A stretch of 64,000 bases of DNA from an uncultured Muribaculaceae bacterium (GTDB taxonomy: Bacteria; Bacteroidota; Bacteroidia; Bacteroidales; Muribaculaceae): positions 7,316 to 71,315 of the forward strand of contig CAKTFH010000009.1 in NCBI GenBank assembly GCA_934555895.1, written 5' to 3'. The position numbers and the translations under genes are program-made. The notes under the pieces are model-generated. The model saw only the letters and a program-made list of their open reading frames with translations, ran no database searches and was not told where the DNA came from. Positions 33,739 through 42,087 of the stretch are shown here, one piece after another (position 1 is the first letter of the stretch; each line of letters starts with the position of its first letter).

Positions 33739-34892
33739 GGCTGCGGCTCCTCCGGCGCCTGCACGTTTCCGTCGGCTTCGAGCGGCGACGAAGAGGAGTT
33801 AAGGGAGAAGACACCGTCGGCCACCACCCACGAACGGTAATCATGTCCCGAGCGGGCCATGATGTGGTCAAGATGGTCGCGGTTTGTGTCGGTGATGAAA
33901 ATCTGTCCGAAGATATCTTCCGACACTATCTCGACAAGTCGCTCCACGCGTGTGGCGTCGAGTTTGTCGAATATGTCGTCGAGCAACAGCAGCGGTTTCA
34001 TATGCGATGCCTCGCGCATGAAGTCGTACTGGGCCAGACGCAGGGCTATGGTATAGGTCTTGCACTGTCCCTGCGAGGCGGCGCGGCGCACCGGCATGTC
34101 GTCGAGCAGCAGCTCTATGTCATCGCGATGCGGACCCACGCTGGTGTAACCCACAATCTCGTCGTGGCGGCGAGCCCCGTCTAGCAGGGCGGTGAGCGCT
34201 GAGGGATTGCCGGCCAGATGACAGCGCAATCTCATCGACGGATGTTCGCCTCCGGTGGCGATACGACTGTAATAGCGCTCGAAAATAGCTGTTAGTCTCT
34301 CCACCCACGCGCCGCGGGCGCGGGTTATGTAGTCGGCCGAGCGCTCCATGGCCATCTCTATGGCGGTATAGAGCGAATGGTCCACCACATGGTCGCGCAG
34401 CAGCTTGTTGCGCTGCTGCAGGGCGCGGGCATAGCGTATGAGATGATCGAGATAAGCGGCGTCGGTCTGTGAAATCACCTGGTCCATGAAGCGGCGGCGC
34501 TCCTCGCCGGTGCCTGTGATAAGCTCCTGGTCGGAGGGCGACACCATGGCGAGCGGGAAAAGGCCGATGTGGGCGCTCAGGCGGTCATACTCCTTGCCGC
34601 CGCGCTTGAAGCTCTTGCGCTTGCCGGGCATAAGGCCCATCTGCAGCTCCTCGGCTACCCCCTTGCGAGAATACTCACCGCGGATGGTCATGAAATCCTC
34701 GCCACGCTTCACAAGCGCCGCGTCGGTGAGACCGCTGAAGCTCTTGCAGAAGCTCAGATAATACACGGCGTCAAGCAGATTGCTCTTACCCATGCCGTTA
34801 TTGCCCAGGAAACAGTTGATTTTCGGGCTGAAACGTAACCGGGCGTCGGCAATGTTCTTGAAGTTCGTTATATTTATGCTCTTTATATGCAA
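33735..34892 (-). CDS. recF: DNA replication and repair protein RecF
   Basis: 385 residues. SMC-like ATPase with Walker A GNNGMGKSNLLDAVYYLSF (about 29-47), the signature SQGQCKTYTIALRLAQ, and Walker B KPLLLLDDIFDKLD. It helps load RecA at gaps. The frame has no ATG or GTG at its front end; between the in-frame stop at 34908-34910 and the first conserved residues the only usable start is the TTG at 34892 (HIKSINITNF follows). The C-terminal 30 residues are a proline- and serine-rich extension (SSSPLEADGNVQAPEEPQP) not needed for the fold. Confidence 0.93.
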   Translation of the reverse strand: MHIKSINITNFKNIADARLRFSPKINCFLGNNGMGKSNLLDAVYYLSFCKSFSGLTDAALVKRGEDFMTIRGEYSRKGVAEELQMGLMPGKRKSFKRGGKEYDRLSAHIGLFPLAMVSPSDQELITGTGEERRRFMDQVISQTDAAYLDHLIRYARALQQRNKLLRDHVVDHSLYTAIEMAMERSADYITRARGAWVERLTAIFERYYSRIATGGEHPSMRLRCHLAGNPSALTALLDGARRHDEIVGYTSVGPHRDDIELLLDDMPVRRAASQGQCKTYTIALRLAQYDFMREASHMKPLLLLDDIFDKLDATRVERLVEIVSEDIFGQIFITDTNRDHLDHIMARSGHDYRSWVVADGVFSLNSSSSPLEADGNVQAPEEPQP

Positions 34893-34931
34893 TGTGGCGT
34901 ATTTTAATCAGTTAGTTGTCTGCATTACAGT

Positions 34932-35843
34932 TCATGGCCTATCGGAGAAATATTCTGGAAAACAGACCCTCCATATGCCGCATATAAGCAACATCACAGC
35001 TACAATCAGCATCATGCGTGCCGTTTTTCCGAGCAGAGGATTGAGCTCCGCGCCTTTGGCCGAGGCCATCTGCTTGCAGAGCATCCAGTATCCCATTCCC
35101 TGAAATACAATGCAGGCCGAAGCCACAGGAATCATAAAATATATAGGCACCAGCAGCAGCGTGGCCAGAAGGGCATTGACACGGTAAAGATTGAGCGCGA
35201 AGCGGCGGCCGAATTTTACGGCGAGAGTGATCTTGCCCACCTCGCGGTCGTCGTCGGCATCGCGGTAATTGTTCACTATAAGCACATTGGCACCCATCAG
35301 GCCCACCGAAAGCGATGCAAGCCACACCTGCCAAGGGCAGTCGCCGGCTTGCACGTAATATGTGAGGGTCACAGGTGCTATGCCGAAGAAAAACACCACC
35401 GCCACCTCGCCAAGCGCGTGGCGAGACAGAGGATAAGGGCCGGCACTGTAAGCCAATGCTCCGAGCACTATAGCTACACCTGCGGCAAGAAGCCACCAGC
35501 CACCCCAGTGGATGAGGGTGAGACCAAGAACGGAAGCCACCCCCAGGGTGATGAGCGTGGCCGCAAGCATGGCACGAGGAGTGATGTCGCCTTCGGTGAC
35601 ACCCCTACGCGGGCCCACACGCCCTTTGCGGTCGAGGCCGTCGCGGAAGTCGAAATATTCATTCGCAAAATTGGAGGCTATCTGGGCCAGAAGGGCGAAA
35701 AGCAAGCATATGAGCGATGGCAACCAGTTGAACGTGCCATAAAGCAGTGCTATGGCCACGGCTGTGAGCACTCCCGCCACCGACACCGGCAGCGTGCGCA
35801 GCCTCATGGCCTCAATCCAGCATTTTATCTTTCGGGAGTTCAT
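34932..35843 (-). CDS. menA: 1,4-dihydroxy-2-naphthoate octaprenyltransferase
   Basis: 303 residues of the UbiA prenyltransferase superfamily with about nine membrane helices. The two Mg-pyrophosphate motifs are present: NFANEYFDFRDGLDRKGRVG (first Asp-rich site) and NNYRDADDDREVGK (second). It attaches the polyprenyl tail in menaquinone synthesis, the only respiratory quinone route in Bacteroidales. Its ATG overlaps the stop of the MBL-fold gene by four bases (ATGA at 35840-35843). Length normal. Confidence 0.94.
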   Translation of the reverse strand: MNSRKIKCWIEAMRLRTLPVSVAGVLTAVAIALLYGTFNWLPSLICLLFALLAQIASNFANEYFDFRDGLDRKGRVGPRRGVTEGDITPRAMLAATLITLGVASVLGLTLIHWGGWWLLAAGVAIVLGALAYSAGPYPLSRHALGEVAVVFFFGIAPVTLTYYVQAGDCPWQVWLASLSVGLMGANVLIVNNYRDADDDREVGKITLAVKFGRRFALNLYRVNALLATLLLVPIYFMIPVASACIVFQGMGYWMLCKQMASAKGAELNPLLGKTARMMLIVAVMLLICGIWRVCFPEYFSDRP

Positions 35844-36892
35844 TTCAGTCGCAAAGATATGAGTCCGGTACTGTCGAATCGCGGCAGAGCCATCAGCTGC
35901 ACGGGTGCCATAAGGGCGTAGGGGGTGCCGCTGGTGTCGCCCACCTGCTTCACTCCTGCAGCGAGCAGCGCATCGGTGACACAGTGAAGCGCCTTTTCGG
36001 GCAAGTTGTTGTCTTTGCTCAGATGACAGAGGAAAATCTGCCTCAGGGCCGGTGTGTAGATTTCCGCGAGATAGCGGGCCGTCACCTCGTTGTCGAGGTG
36101 GCCTGTGGCCGAGCGGATGCGGGCCTTGAGATATTCGGCATAAGTGCCGTTGGTGAGCATCTCGTTATCGTAGTTAGCCTCTATCATCAGATAGTTGGCC
36201 TGACGCATATAGTAGTCGGCACGCTCGCTCACACAGCCGAGGTCGGTGGCCACCGCAAGGTGGTGCGAGCCACGGGTGATGAAAAATCCGGCATTGTCGG
36301 TGCCGTCGTGCATCACCTCGAACGCCACCACCTCGAAATCACCCACCTTGAATGGATGCTCCTTGTAGATGGCGTGATGATAATCCTTGATGCGGCTCGA
36401 TATGCTGTGACGGCGCAGCAGACCGTTGAGGGTGCGCGGCGTACAGTAAACCACCAGATGACGGTATTTTCGCACAAACGAGTATACAAAGCGCACATGA
36501 TCGGAATGGTCGTGGGTAAGCAGGATGCCTTTCACCCTTGACATGGGGATGCCGTTGCGCCCCAGCTCCTTCACCACGCTGTCGAAATCTACTCCGGCGT
36601 CGATGAGCAGACCGGTAGTGGCGTCGCCCACATAGGCGCAGTTGCCCGAACTGCCGCTTCCGAACGAAATGAAGTTCAGTTTGGCCACATCTGGTGCCGG
36701 AGCGCCGGGAGCCTGCCCTGTTCCCCCGGTTGACTGAGGCGCTACGGTGCGTCGGCGGGCGGCCTCCTTCTCGATATCGGCCGAGACCGCCGTAGGCGGG
36801 GTGGCCGGCGACGGGAAGAGCCCGTCGTCGAGATTATCGAAAAGGCCGCCGTAGATTTCGGCCAGATTGTCCCGTTTTTTAAAACGCGCCAT
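35840..36892 (-). CDS. MBL-fold hydrolase, YycJ/WalJ-like, with N-terminal extension
   Basis: 350 residues. Residues 1-70 are a low-complexity, proline- and alanine-rich leader absent from the core family; the metallo-beta-lactamase domain begins at KLNFISFGSGSSGNCAYVG and has GILLTHDHSDH with the HxHxDH zinc site, VMHDGTDNAGFFI, ATDLG, and FLCHLSKDNN. The GSGSSGN start and the H-L-S-K-D-N-N end fit the YycJ group of putative 5'-3' exonucleases or hydrolases. The leader seems genuine, since no start codon lies nearer the core in a better context, but a downstream start cannot be excluded. Translationally coupled to menA. Confidence 0.85.
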   Translation of the reverse strand: MARFKKRDNLAEIYGGLFDNLDDGLFPSPATPPTAVSADIEKEAARRRTVAPQSTGGTGQAPGAPAPDVAKLNFISFGSGSSGNCAYVGDATTGLLIDAGVDFDSVVKELGRNGIPMSRVKGILLTHDHSDHVRFVYSFVRKYRHLVVYCTPRTLNGLLRRHSISSRIKDYHHAIYKEHPFKVGDFEVVAFEVMHDGTDNAGFFITRGSHHLAVATDLGCVSERADYYMRQANYLMIEANYDNEMLTNGTYAEYLKARIRSATGHLDNEVTARYLAEIYTPALRQIFLCHLSKDNNLPEKALHCVTDALLAAGVKQVGDTSGTPYALMAPVQLMALPRFDSTGLISLRLK

Positions 36893-36982
36893 AATTTGAC
36901 AGTTGCAGCAGGGTAGGAGAGAAAAGCAGAGAGTGCGGTATGTGGGTTAAATTTTTAAAGTTCCGTATATCGGTGATGTCTT

Positions 36983-37738
36983 TCAACCATAAAGGAGGAA
37001 GATAGTGGGGGTCTTGGCATAGTCGTAGGTAGCCTTTCCCCACTGGCGGAGAGGGCGGGTAATGATGCTTTCGCGGCTTCCGGTTATGTCGGACGCCACG
37101 CAGAGCAGCAGGTCGCCGGGGAGAGTTGATACGAGCTCCTCTATCAGCCGGTTGTTGCGGTAAGGCGTCTCGATGAAAATCTGCGTCTGCCTTTCATGGC
37201 GGATGCGGTTCACCATCTCGCGCAACTTGGCCGTGCGCTTCGAGGTCTCGATAGGCAGATAGCCGGCGAAAGCGAAGCTCTGCCCGTTGAATCCCGAGCC
37301 CATCAGCGCCAGCAGAATGCTCGACGGACCCACCAGAGGCACCACCCTGAGACCGCGGCGCTGGGCCACAGCCACGGCATCGGCACCGGGGTCGGCCACG
37401 GCCGGGCAGCCGGCTTCGGAAATCACGCCCATCGGTTTGCCGGCCTCAAGAGGAGCGAGCATAGCGGCCACATCCTCAGGGCGAGTATGCTCGTCGAGCA
37501 CGGAAAACTGCATCTCATTCACATCAATCGAGGCGTCGACACGCTTGATGAACCGTCGCGCCGACCTCACGTTCTCCACAATAAAATGCCGTATGCCTCT
37601 GAGCAGCTCGGCATTGACCGAAGGGAGCACAGACGCCGGCTTCGAGCTGTCGCTCAAAGGCACCGGAAACAGATACAATGCCGCCTGCGGCGCAGATGCG
37701 TCGCCGCCCGATTCGGCCAGATGCTTCTCTTCATTCAT
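36983..37738 (-). CDS. Tetrapyrrole-methylase-fold SAM methyltransferase (RsmI-like)
   Basis: The ATG at 37738 gives 251 residues (MNEEKHLAESGG..); the open extension to 37783 would read through the promoter. RsmI-type blocks: VISEAGCPAVADPGADAVAVAQ, VVPLVGPSSILLALMGSGF, FAFAGYLPIETSKR, and TQIFIETPYRNNRL. RsmI 2'-O-methylates C1402 of 16S rRNA; this protein is shorter at both ends than E. coli RsmI (286), a variant usual in Bacteroidales and annotated only as SAM-dependent methyltransferase. A complete promoter sits so close (37744-37775) that transcription should begin at or within a few bases of the start codon. Confidence 0.85.
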   Translation of the reverse strand: MNEEKHLAESGGDASAPQAALYLFPVPLSDSSKPASVLPSVNAELLRGIRHFIVENVRSARRFIKRVDASIDVNEMQFSVLDEHTRPEDVAAMLAPLEAGKPMGVISEAGCPAVADPGADAVAVAQRRGLRVVPLVGPSSILLALMGSGFNGQSFAFAGYLPIETSKRTAKLREMVNRIRHERQTQIFIETPYRNNRLIEELVSTLPGDLLLCVASDITGSRESIITRPLRQWGKATYDYAKTPTIFLLYG

Positions 37739-37743
37739 ACCCA

Positions 37744-37775
37744 CAAAATTACACATTTCCCTCCATATCCCCAAA
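37744..37775 (-). promoter_or_regulatory. Promoter of the RsmI-like gene, giving a very short or absent leader
   Basis: TTTG (37772-37775), 20-base spacer, TAATTTTG (37744-37751). Initiation expected about 5-8 bases past the box, i.e. at about 37736-37739, next to the ATG at 37736-37738. Confidence 0.75.
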
Positions 37776-37855
37776 ATCTTCACCTCATCTCACCTTTCCG
37801 TTTACCCAATTTTACCTCAAATTTGCGTGTCGGGGCGAGATTTGCGCGCTTAAAA

Positions 37856-37886
37856 TTTGCAGTTTCAAAAATTGTGCTTACCTTTG
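37856..37886 (+). promoter_or_regulatory. Promoter of tRNA-Cys
   Basis: TTTG (37856-37859), 19-base spacer, TACCTTTG (37879-37886), ending 16 bases before the tRNA. Confidence 0.85.
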
Positions 37887-37902
37887 TGGCACCAAAACCG
37901 AT

Positions 37903-37973
37903 GGTACCATGGCCGAGTGGTTAGGTAACGGTCTGCAAAACCGTCTACAGCAGTTCGATTCTGCTTGGTACCT
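37903..37973 (+). tRNA. tRNA-Cys (GCA)
   Basis: 71-nt cloverleaf: acceptor GGTACCA/TGGTACC, D-arm GCC..GGT region, anticodon stem CGGTC-TGCAAAA-type loop with GCA and closing ACCG, T-arm AGCAG/CTGCT with TTCGATT, and U73 as expected for tRNA-Cys. CCA is not encoded. Confidence 0.95.
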
Positions 37974-37982
37974 CTTTCAATC

Positions 37983-38016
37983 AAATCCTGCACCTTCACC
38001 GGCAGCAGGATTTTTT
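37983..38016 (+). terminator. Intrinsic terminator of tRNA-Cys
   Basis: Nine-bp stem AAATCCTGC/GCAGGATTT with a 13-base loop followed by a T-run (38011-38016). Confidence 0.8.
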
Positions 38017-38056
38017 CGTTTCAAACCATTCCCCCGCACTTTCTGTTGTAGATAGT

Positions 38057-38704
38057 ATGAACAAGAATCTCAAAGCCCTTTTAATCACACTGACCATGAC
38101 AATCTCTTCTACAGGCGCCTATGCGCAGGACGGCGTCATAAAATTGCCCAGACCCGACACCTCACGCGGACTTCCCGTGATGGAAGCGCTGCAGCACCGC
38201 CACTCCGAACGCGAATTCGCCGACAGAATGCTCACCGAAGCTGACCTCTCCGACCTTCTCTGGGCCACCAACGGCGTGAACCGTCCCGACGGCCGCCGTA
38301 CAGCCGCCACAGCCCTCAACAAGGGCGATGTGGATGTGTATGTAATCACCGCCGAAGGCGCATATTTCTACAACCCATCGGAACATCAGCTCGAGCAGGT
38401 GGCCAAAGGCGACCATCGCGAGCTTATCCGCGGCGGTCAGGAGGATTTCCCGCTGCCTCCCGTCACTGTGGTGATGACCACCACCCCGACACGTTTCGGC
38501 GTAGGCGACAATGAGCAGGCACGCCTCATGGGCGCTGTGGATGTGGGCATCGTATCGCAGAATATCGCCCTGTTCTGCGCCGGCACCGGCCTGGTGACTG
38601 TGCCCCGCGCATCGATGAACTCCAACGCCATCAGCACCCTTCTCGGCCTCGACGACGAAACCATAGTGCTGCTCAACAACCCGGTGGGATATCCCGTGAA
38701 ATAA
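38057..38704 (+). CDS. Exported nitroreductase-family protein (SagB/ThcOx-like)
   Basis: 215 residues with a signal peptide (LKALLITLTMTISSTGAYA) and one FMN-dependent nitroreductase domain: HRHSEREFADRMLTEADLSDLLWATNGVNRPDGRRTAATA, VDVGIVSQNIALFCAGTGLVTVPRA and the C-terminal VLLNNPVGYPV. The R-S-x-R-x-F and ATNGVNR motifs bind FMN. Export of a flavoprotein of this fold is common in Bacteroidales, where its substrate is unknown. No separate promoter is evident between the tRNA terminator and the start, which are only 40 bases apart. Ends eight bases before the convergent GH78 gene. Confidence 0.85.
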   Translation: MNKNLKALLITLTMTISSTGAYAQDGVIKLPRPDTSRGLPVMEALQHRHSEREFADRMLTEADLSDLLWATNGVNRPDGRRTAATALNKGDVDVYVITAEGAYFYNPSEHQLEQVAKGDHRELIRGGQEDFPLPPVTVVMTTTPTRFGVGDNEQARLMGAVDVGIVSQNIALFCAGTGLVTVPRASMNSNAISTLLGLDDETIVLLNNPVGYPVK

Positions 38705-38712
38705 GCAAGAGA

Positions 38713-40482
38713 CTATTTCACGGCGCCGGAATTACGGTTGATGACCTTTATGCCCTCCGGTGCCTTGACAGTCGCCACATCGTTGCCGGCGGCATCTTTT
38801 TTCACGCTTATCTCCACTGCGCCCTTGGGCGTGGGGAATGTACCTTTAGCCCACTCGAGTTTACCCAGATTTGGCGCCACCTCTATTACCGAACATCCGG
38901 GTTCAAGCGGACGCACGCCAAGTAGATGTCGTGTCATCCAAGATGTAGGACCTGAGGCCCAGCCGTGACACAGGCTCAGTCGCAGCCCTTTATAACAGTA
39001 GTCGCCTCCGTCGGCATGAATATCATGTTTTCCCGCAGGCACCATCCTGTCGATGGGAGCGGCATTTTTCACATCATTATAGTCGAGGTCCTCCCAGAAT
39101 GTAGTGCCTCCGAGGTCGAGCATGGCGCCCCAGTAGTCGGAAATCAGTTTCTGCGTATCGTCGGAGTGACCGGCTTTGGCAAGAGCCTCTATCATGTAAT
39201 ATCCATAGAATGTAGAGAAACCATCGGCACCGCCCCGCAGAATCACAGCCACATCTTTGTCGACATCAGTCGACTGCCCTGAAAGGATGGCCAGCGCCGC
39301 AGCCTGTTTGTTACCGCCGCTGTCAATATGAAATTTACGCAGCCTTTCCAGCAGTCTGTTTGCATCCGACACAAGCTCTTTATCATCCAGCTTACGCCCT
39401 ATTTCCGCAGCCGAAGCTACAGCCATAATAGTAAGCGACTGCAGTCCGGAATGTATGGCTTTCTGATTTTCGCTCGTGGGCCAGTCAAGGAAACGTTTTC
39501 CGTCGAGATGCTCTTCTCCCGATTCGCTCACACATCCGGCAATCTGCTTAAGCAAACCCCGGGTGTATGGCAACTGCTCAGCAAGATAAGCCATGTCGCC
39601 GGTGTAGTCGTTATAATCGTTCTGGATAATCAACCACCACAGTGAATAGGCACTCATCGAGTTGATCCATCCGGGCAGCGGGGTATCGTTTCTGGCGAAG
39701 TCGAGCGAGCGTTTAGCCACATCCACATCGCCCCACACATTGCCTATGGTCATAATCTCAGGATGCATGTCGCCGAGCCACACAAGGCGATCGCGTTTTA
39801 TGCCATCCCATACGTAATCCTGCATATTCAGTTTCACGGTGTATGCCCCGGTGTTCCATATGTCGGTCAGGCGGCTGTCGCTGCAGGCGAATGAACCGAC
39901 ATCCTCCATGTCGCGCAAAAACGAACGCGCTTCGATGTGAAGCAGGGGCAACTCGTCGTTTTCATCAACGAAATCCACGCGCACAAACCTGAAACCGGTC
40001 TTACTGCTCTCCGCCGACCCCAGCCATGGCAAAGAAAGCACATAGTCGCGCATTGAGTGCTCGTTGGTCGGATTCTGCGGATTGGAGAGGATATCAGTGT
40101 CGCTCATAGCTTCCGTCACCGATTCACCCATGCACACTCTCACATGCTTGGGCTTGTTCGATGCAGCCATTCCGGTGTAGATTTTCACCGAGCCGTATAT
40201 CTCCTTCCCGAAATCGAGGAGCAACGATGGTTTGTGTCCGTCGGCCGAGCGTAGCACCATGCACGAGGCTGAATTGTTAACACTGACCTGCCCGGGGAAA
40301 TCAGAAAATAGTTTTTCGGGCGACTTTACATACACACCAGTCGTGTCCGAAATCCACACTATGGCTTGAGGCTGTACCACAGTCTCAACAATTTTTGTTT
40401 CTTTAGCACTTGTTTCCTGGCATACCGCCCACAAAAGCATAACGGGCAGGAGAGAGAACTTCTTAAGGTTAATTCTTGTCAT
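38713..40482 (-). CDS. GH78-type alpha-L-rhamnosidase
   Basis: 589 residues with a signal peptide (KKFSLLPVMLLWAVCQETSA). An N-terminal beta domain (about 35-195) is followed by an (alpha/alpha)6 barrel with the GH78 block DGIKRDRLVWLGDMHPE, which holds the general acid region, then FLDWPTSE and HGWASGPTSWMTRHLLGV, and a short C-terminal beta domain. It removes L-rhamnose from plant or bacterial glycans. The size is below the 900-1000 of multidomain GH78 enzymes; the carbohydrate-binding D-domains are missing. It is divergent from rhaB with a 188-base shared regulatory region, so it should supply substrate for that operon. Confidence 0.88.
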   Translation of the reverse strand: MTRINLKKFSLLPVMLLWAVCQETSAKETKIVETVVQPQAIVWISDTTGVYVKSPEKLFSDFPGQVSVNNSASCMVLRSADGHKPSLLLDFGKEIYGSVKIYTGMAASNKPKHVRVCMGESVTEAMSDTDILSNPQNPTNEHSMRDYVLSLPWLGSAESSKTGFRFVRVDFVDENDELPLLHIEARSFLRDMEDVGSFACSDSRLTDIWNTGAYTVKLNMQDYVWDGIKRDRLVWLGDMHPEIMTIGNVWGDVDVAKRSLDFARNDTPLPGWINSMSAYSLWWLIIQNDYNDYTGDMAYLAEQLPYTRGLLKQIAGCVSESGEEHLDGKRFLDWPTSENQKAIHSGLQSLTIMAVASAAEIGRKLDDKELVSDANRLLERLRKFHIDSGGNKQAAALAILSGQSTDVDKDVAVILRGGADGFSTFYGYYMIEALAKAGHSDDTQKLISDYWGAMLDLGGTTFWEDLDYNDVKNAAPIDRMVPAGKHDIHADGGDYCYKGLRLSLCHGWASGPTSWMTRHLLGVRPLEPGCSVIEVAPNLGKLEWAKGTFPTPKGAVEISVKKDAAGNDVATVKAPEGIKVINRNSGAVK

Positions 40483-40510
40483 ACGGTTTTCAGAGCACTT
40501 TTTTTCTTTC

Positions 40511-40531
40511 TGTAAAATTAGTAATTTTACA
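40511..40531. promoter_or_regulatory. 21-bp palindrome in the GH78/rhaB divergent region, candidate operator
   Basis: TGTAAAATTA-G-TAATTTTACA is a perfect inverted repeat with 10-base arms. It lies 28 bases before the GH78 start and 140 before rhaB, and its arms also resemble the -7 box (TAATTTTA instead of TAATTTTG) on both strands, so it may be an operator, a pair of weak promoters, or both. No other TAnnTTTG box is present in the region, and no regulator gene is next to it. Confidence 0.4.
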
Positions 40532-40670
40532 CCGAATCTACTGAAGTGATTTCAACATTTTCTCAGAGATGCGCACACGGCGTGTCTGTAGCACAGGATA
40601 AATGCTGAAAACAAAAGAAAAGCTATCTCAGAAGTCAGAAGAACTGACACTTTCAAAACCATAGTACCTT

Positions 40671-42071
40671 ATGTCTACATACCATCTTGCCATAGACCTC
40701 GGCGCCACAAGCGGGCGCAGTATCATCGCGACATTCGACGGCGATAAAATCGACATGGAGGAGCTCACACGCTTCCGCAACCCCATGCTCCCCATCGCCG
40801 ACCATCTGTTCTGGAACCTACCGGGACTGTTCGACGCCATTCTCATAGCTCTGCGCGAAGTAAAAAAGCGCGGCATCGAGCTCTCATCGATAGGCATCGA
40901 CACCTGGGGATGCGATGTGGCTTATTTCAATGCCGACGGCACCATTGCGGGACTGCCCTACTGCTACCGAGACCCTCATACCGACGAAGCTCCGGATAAA
41001 TTCTTCAAACGGATGTCCGCATCGGAACTGTATGGCCGCACCGGCATACAGTTCATGAATTTCAACACCGTCTTCCAGCTCGATGTGATCAGGCCGAAAG
41101 CCGACCGCATCCTCTTCATACCCGATGCCCTCGCATATATGCTCACCGGCAATGCCGTGTGTGAATATACCGTGGCATCCACCTCACAAATGCTCAATCC
41201 TGTCACAGGCGACCTGGACGAAGATATCCTCAGCACATTAGGGCTGCAGCGCTGCATGTTCGGCAAGATGGTGAAGCCGGGCACCGTCATCGGGCGTCTC
41301 ACTAGACAGATACAGGAAGCCACCGGCCTCGGAGAGGTTCCGGTGATAGCCGTAGCAGGCCACGACACGGCATCAGCCGTCATAGGCGTGCCGGCCGAAA
41401 CCACCGACTACGCATACCTGAGCTGCGGCACATGGTCGCTCCTCGGCATTGAGACACCTGCGCCCATCATCACCGATGCGGCGCGCAGTTACAATTTCAC
41501 CAACGAAGGCGGCATCGACGGCACCACACGTTTCCTGAAGAACATCTGCGGCCTGTGGCTTTTCGAGCAGGCACGCAAGGAATTCAAGAATGTCCCCGAC
41601 GATATAGCGGCGCTCGCCGCGCTCTGTCGGGAATCAGACTGTCCGTCGGTTATCGACCCCGACGATCCGTCGTTTGCACATCCTGACTCAATGACCCGCG
41701 CCATAGCCGACTACTGCGGGCGCACCGGGCAACCGATACCCGAGACACCTGCCGATTACATCAGAGTGATATACCGTAGCCTCGCCCGTAAATACGGCAT
41801 AGTACTCGGATGGCTCGGAGAACTGTCACCGGTGAAAATCAAGCAACTCAATGTGATTGGCGGCGGATCCAAAAACAGCCATCTCATGCAGATGACAGCC
41901 GACGAGCTCGGCATCCCCGTTATCGCCGGACCCGCCGAATCGACCGCACTGGGCAACGCACTTGTGCAATTGCGAGGATGCGGACAGGCCGCCACACTTG
42001 CCGAGATGCGCGCCATCGCGCTCCGGTCGGTTGAAACCAAAACCTATCTCCCAAACCAAAAACAATCTTAA
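40671..42071 (+). CDS. rhaB: Rhamnulokinase
   Basis: 466 residues, FGGY kinase family. It phosphorylates L-rhamnulose at C1. Seen: LAIDLGATSGRSIIATFDGD (N-terminal phosphate loop), IDTWGCDVAYF, AGHDTASAVIGVPAE, YLSCGTWSLLGIE and VIGGGSKNSHLMQMTADELGIPV (second phosphate site). Length normal (about 470-490). First gene of rhaB-rhaA-rhaT-rhaD; only 16 bases to rhaA. Expression is probably rhamnose-induced, but the AraC-type RhaR regulator usual in Bacteroides is not within the window. Confidence 0.95.
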   Translation: MSTYHLAIDLGATSGRSIIATFDGDKIDMEELTRFRNPMLPIADHLFWNLPGLFDAILIALREVKKRGIELSSIGIDTWGCDVAYFNADGTIAGLPYCYRDPHTDEAPDKFFKRMSASELYGRTGIQFMNFNTVFQLDVIRPKADRILFIPDALAYMLTGNAVCEYTVASTSQMLNPVTGDLDEDILSTLGLQRCMFGKMVKPGTVIGRLTRQIQEATGLGEVPVIAVAGHDTASAVIGVPAETTDYAYLSCGTWSLLGIETPAPIITDAARSYNFTNEGGIDGTTRFLKNICGLWLFEQARKEFKNVPDDIAALAALCRESDCPSVIDPDDPSFAHPDSMTRAIADYCGRTGQPIPETPADYIRVIYRSLARKYGIVLGWLGELSPVKIKQLNVIGGGSKNSHLMQMTADELGIPVIAGPAESTALGNALVQLRGCGQAATLAEMRAIALRSVETKTYLPNQKQS

Positions 42072-42087
42072 ACAACAATCAAATATC

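Noticed and set aside
37801..37860. Repeated ATTTGCG words upstream of tRNA-Cys as an attachment site
   Set aside because: Short, imperfect and overlapping the tRNA promoter; no copy of the tRNA 3' end was found further along.
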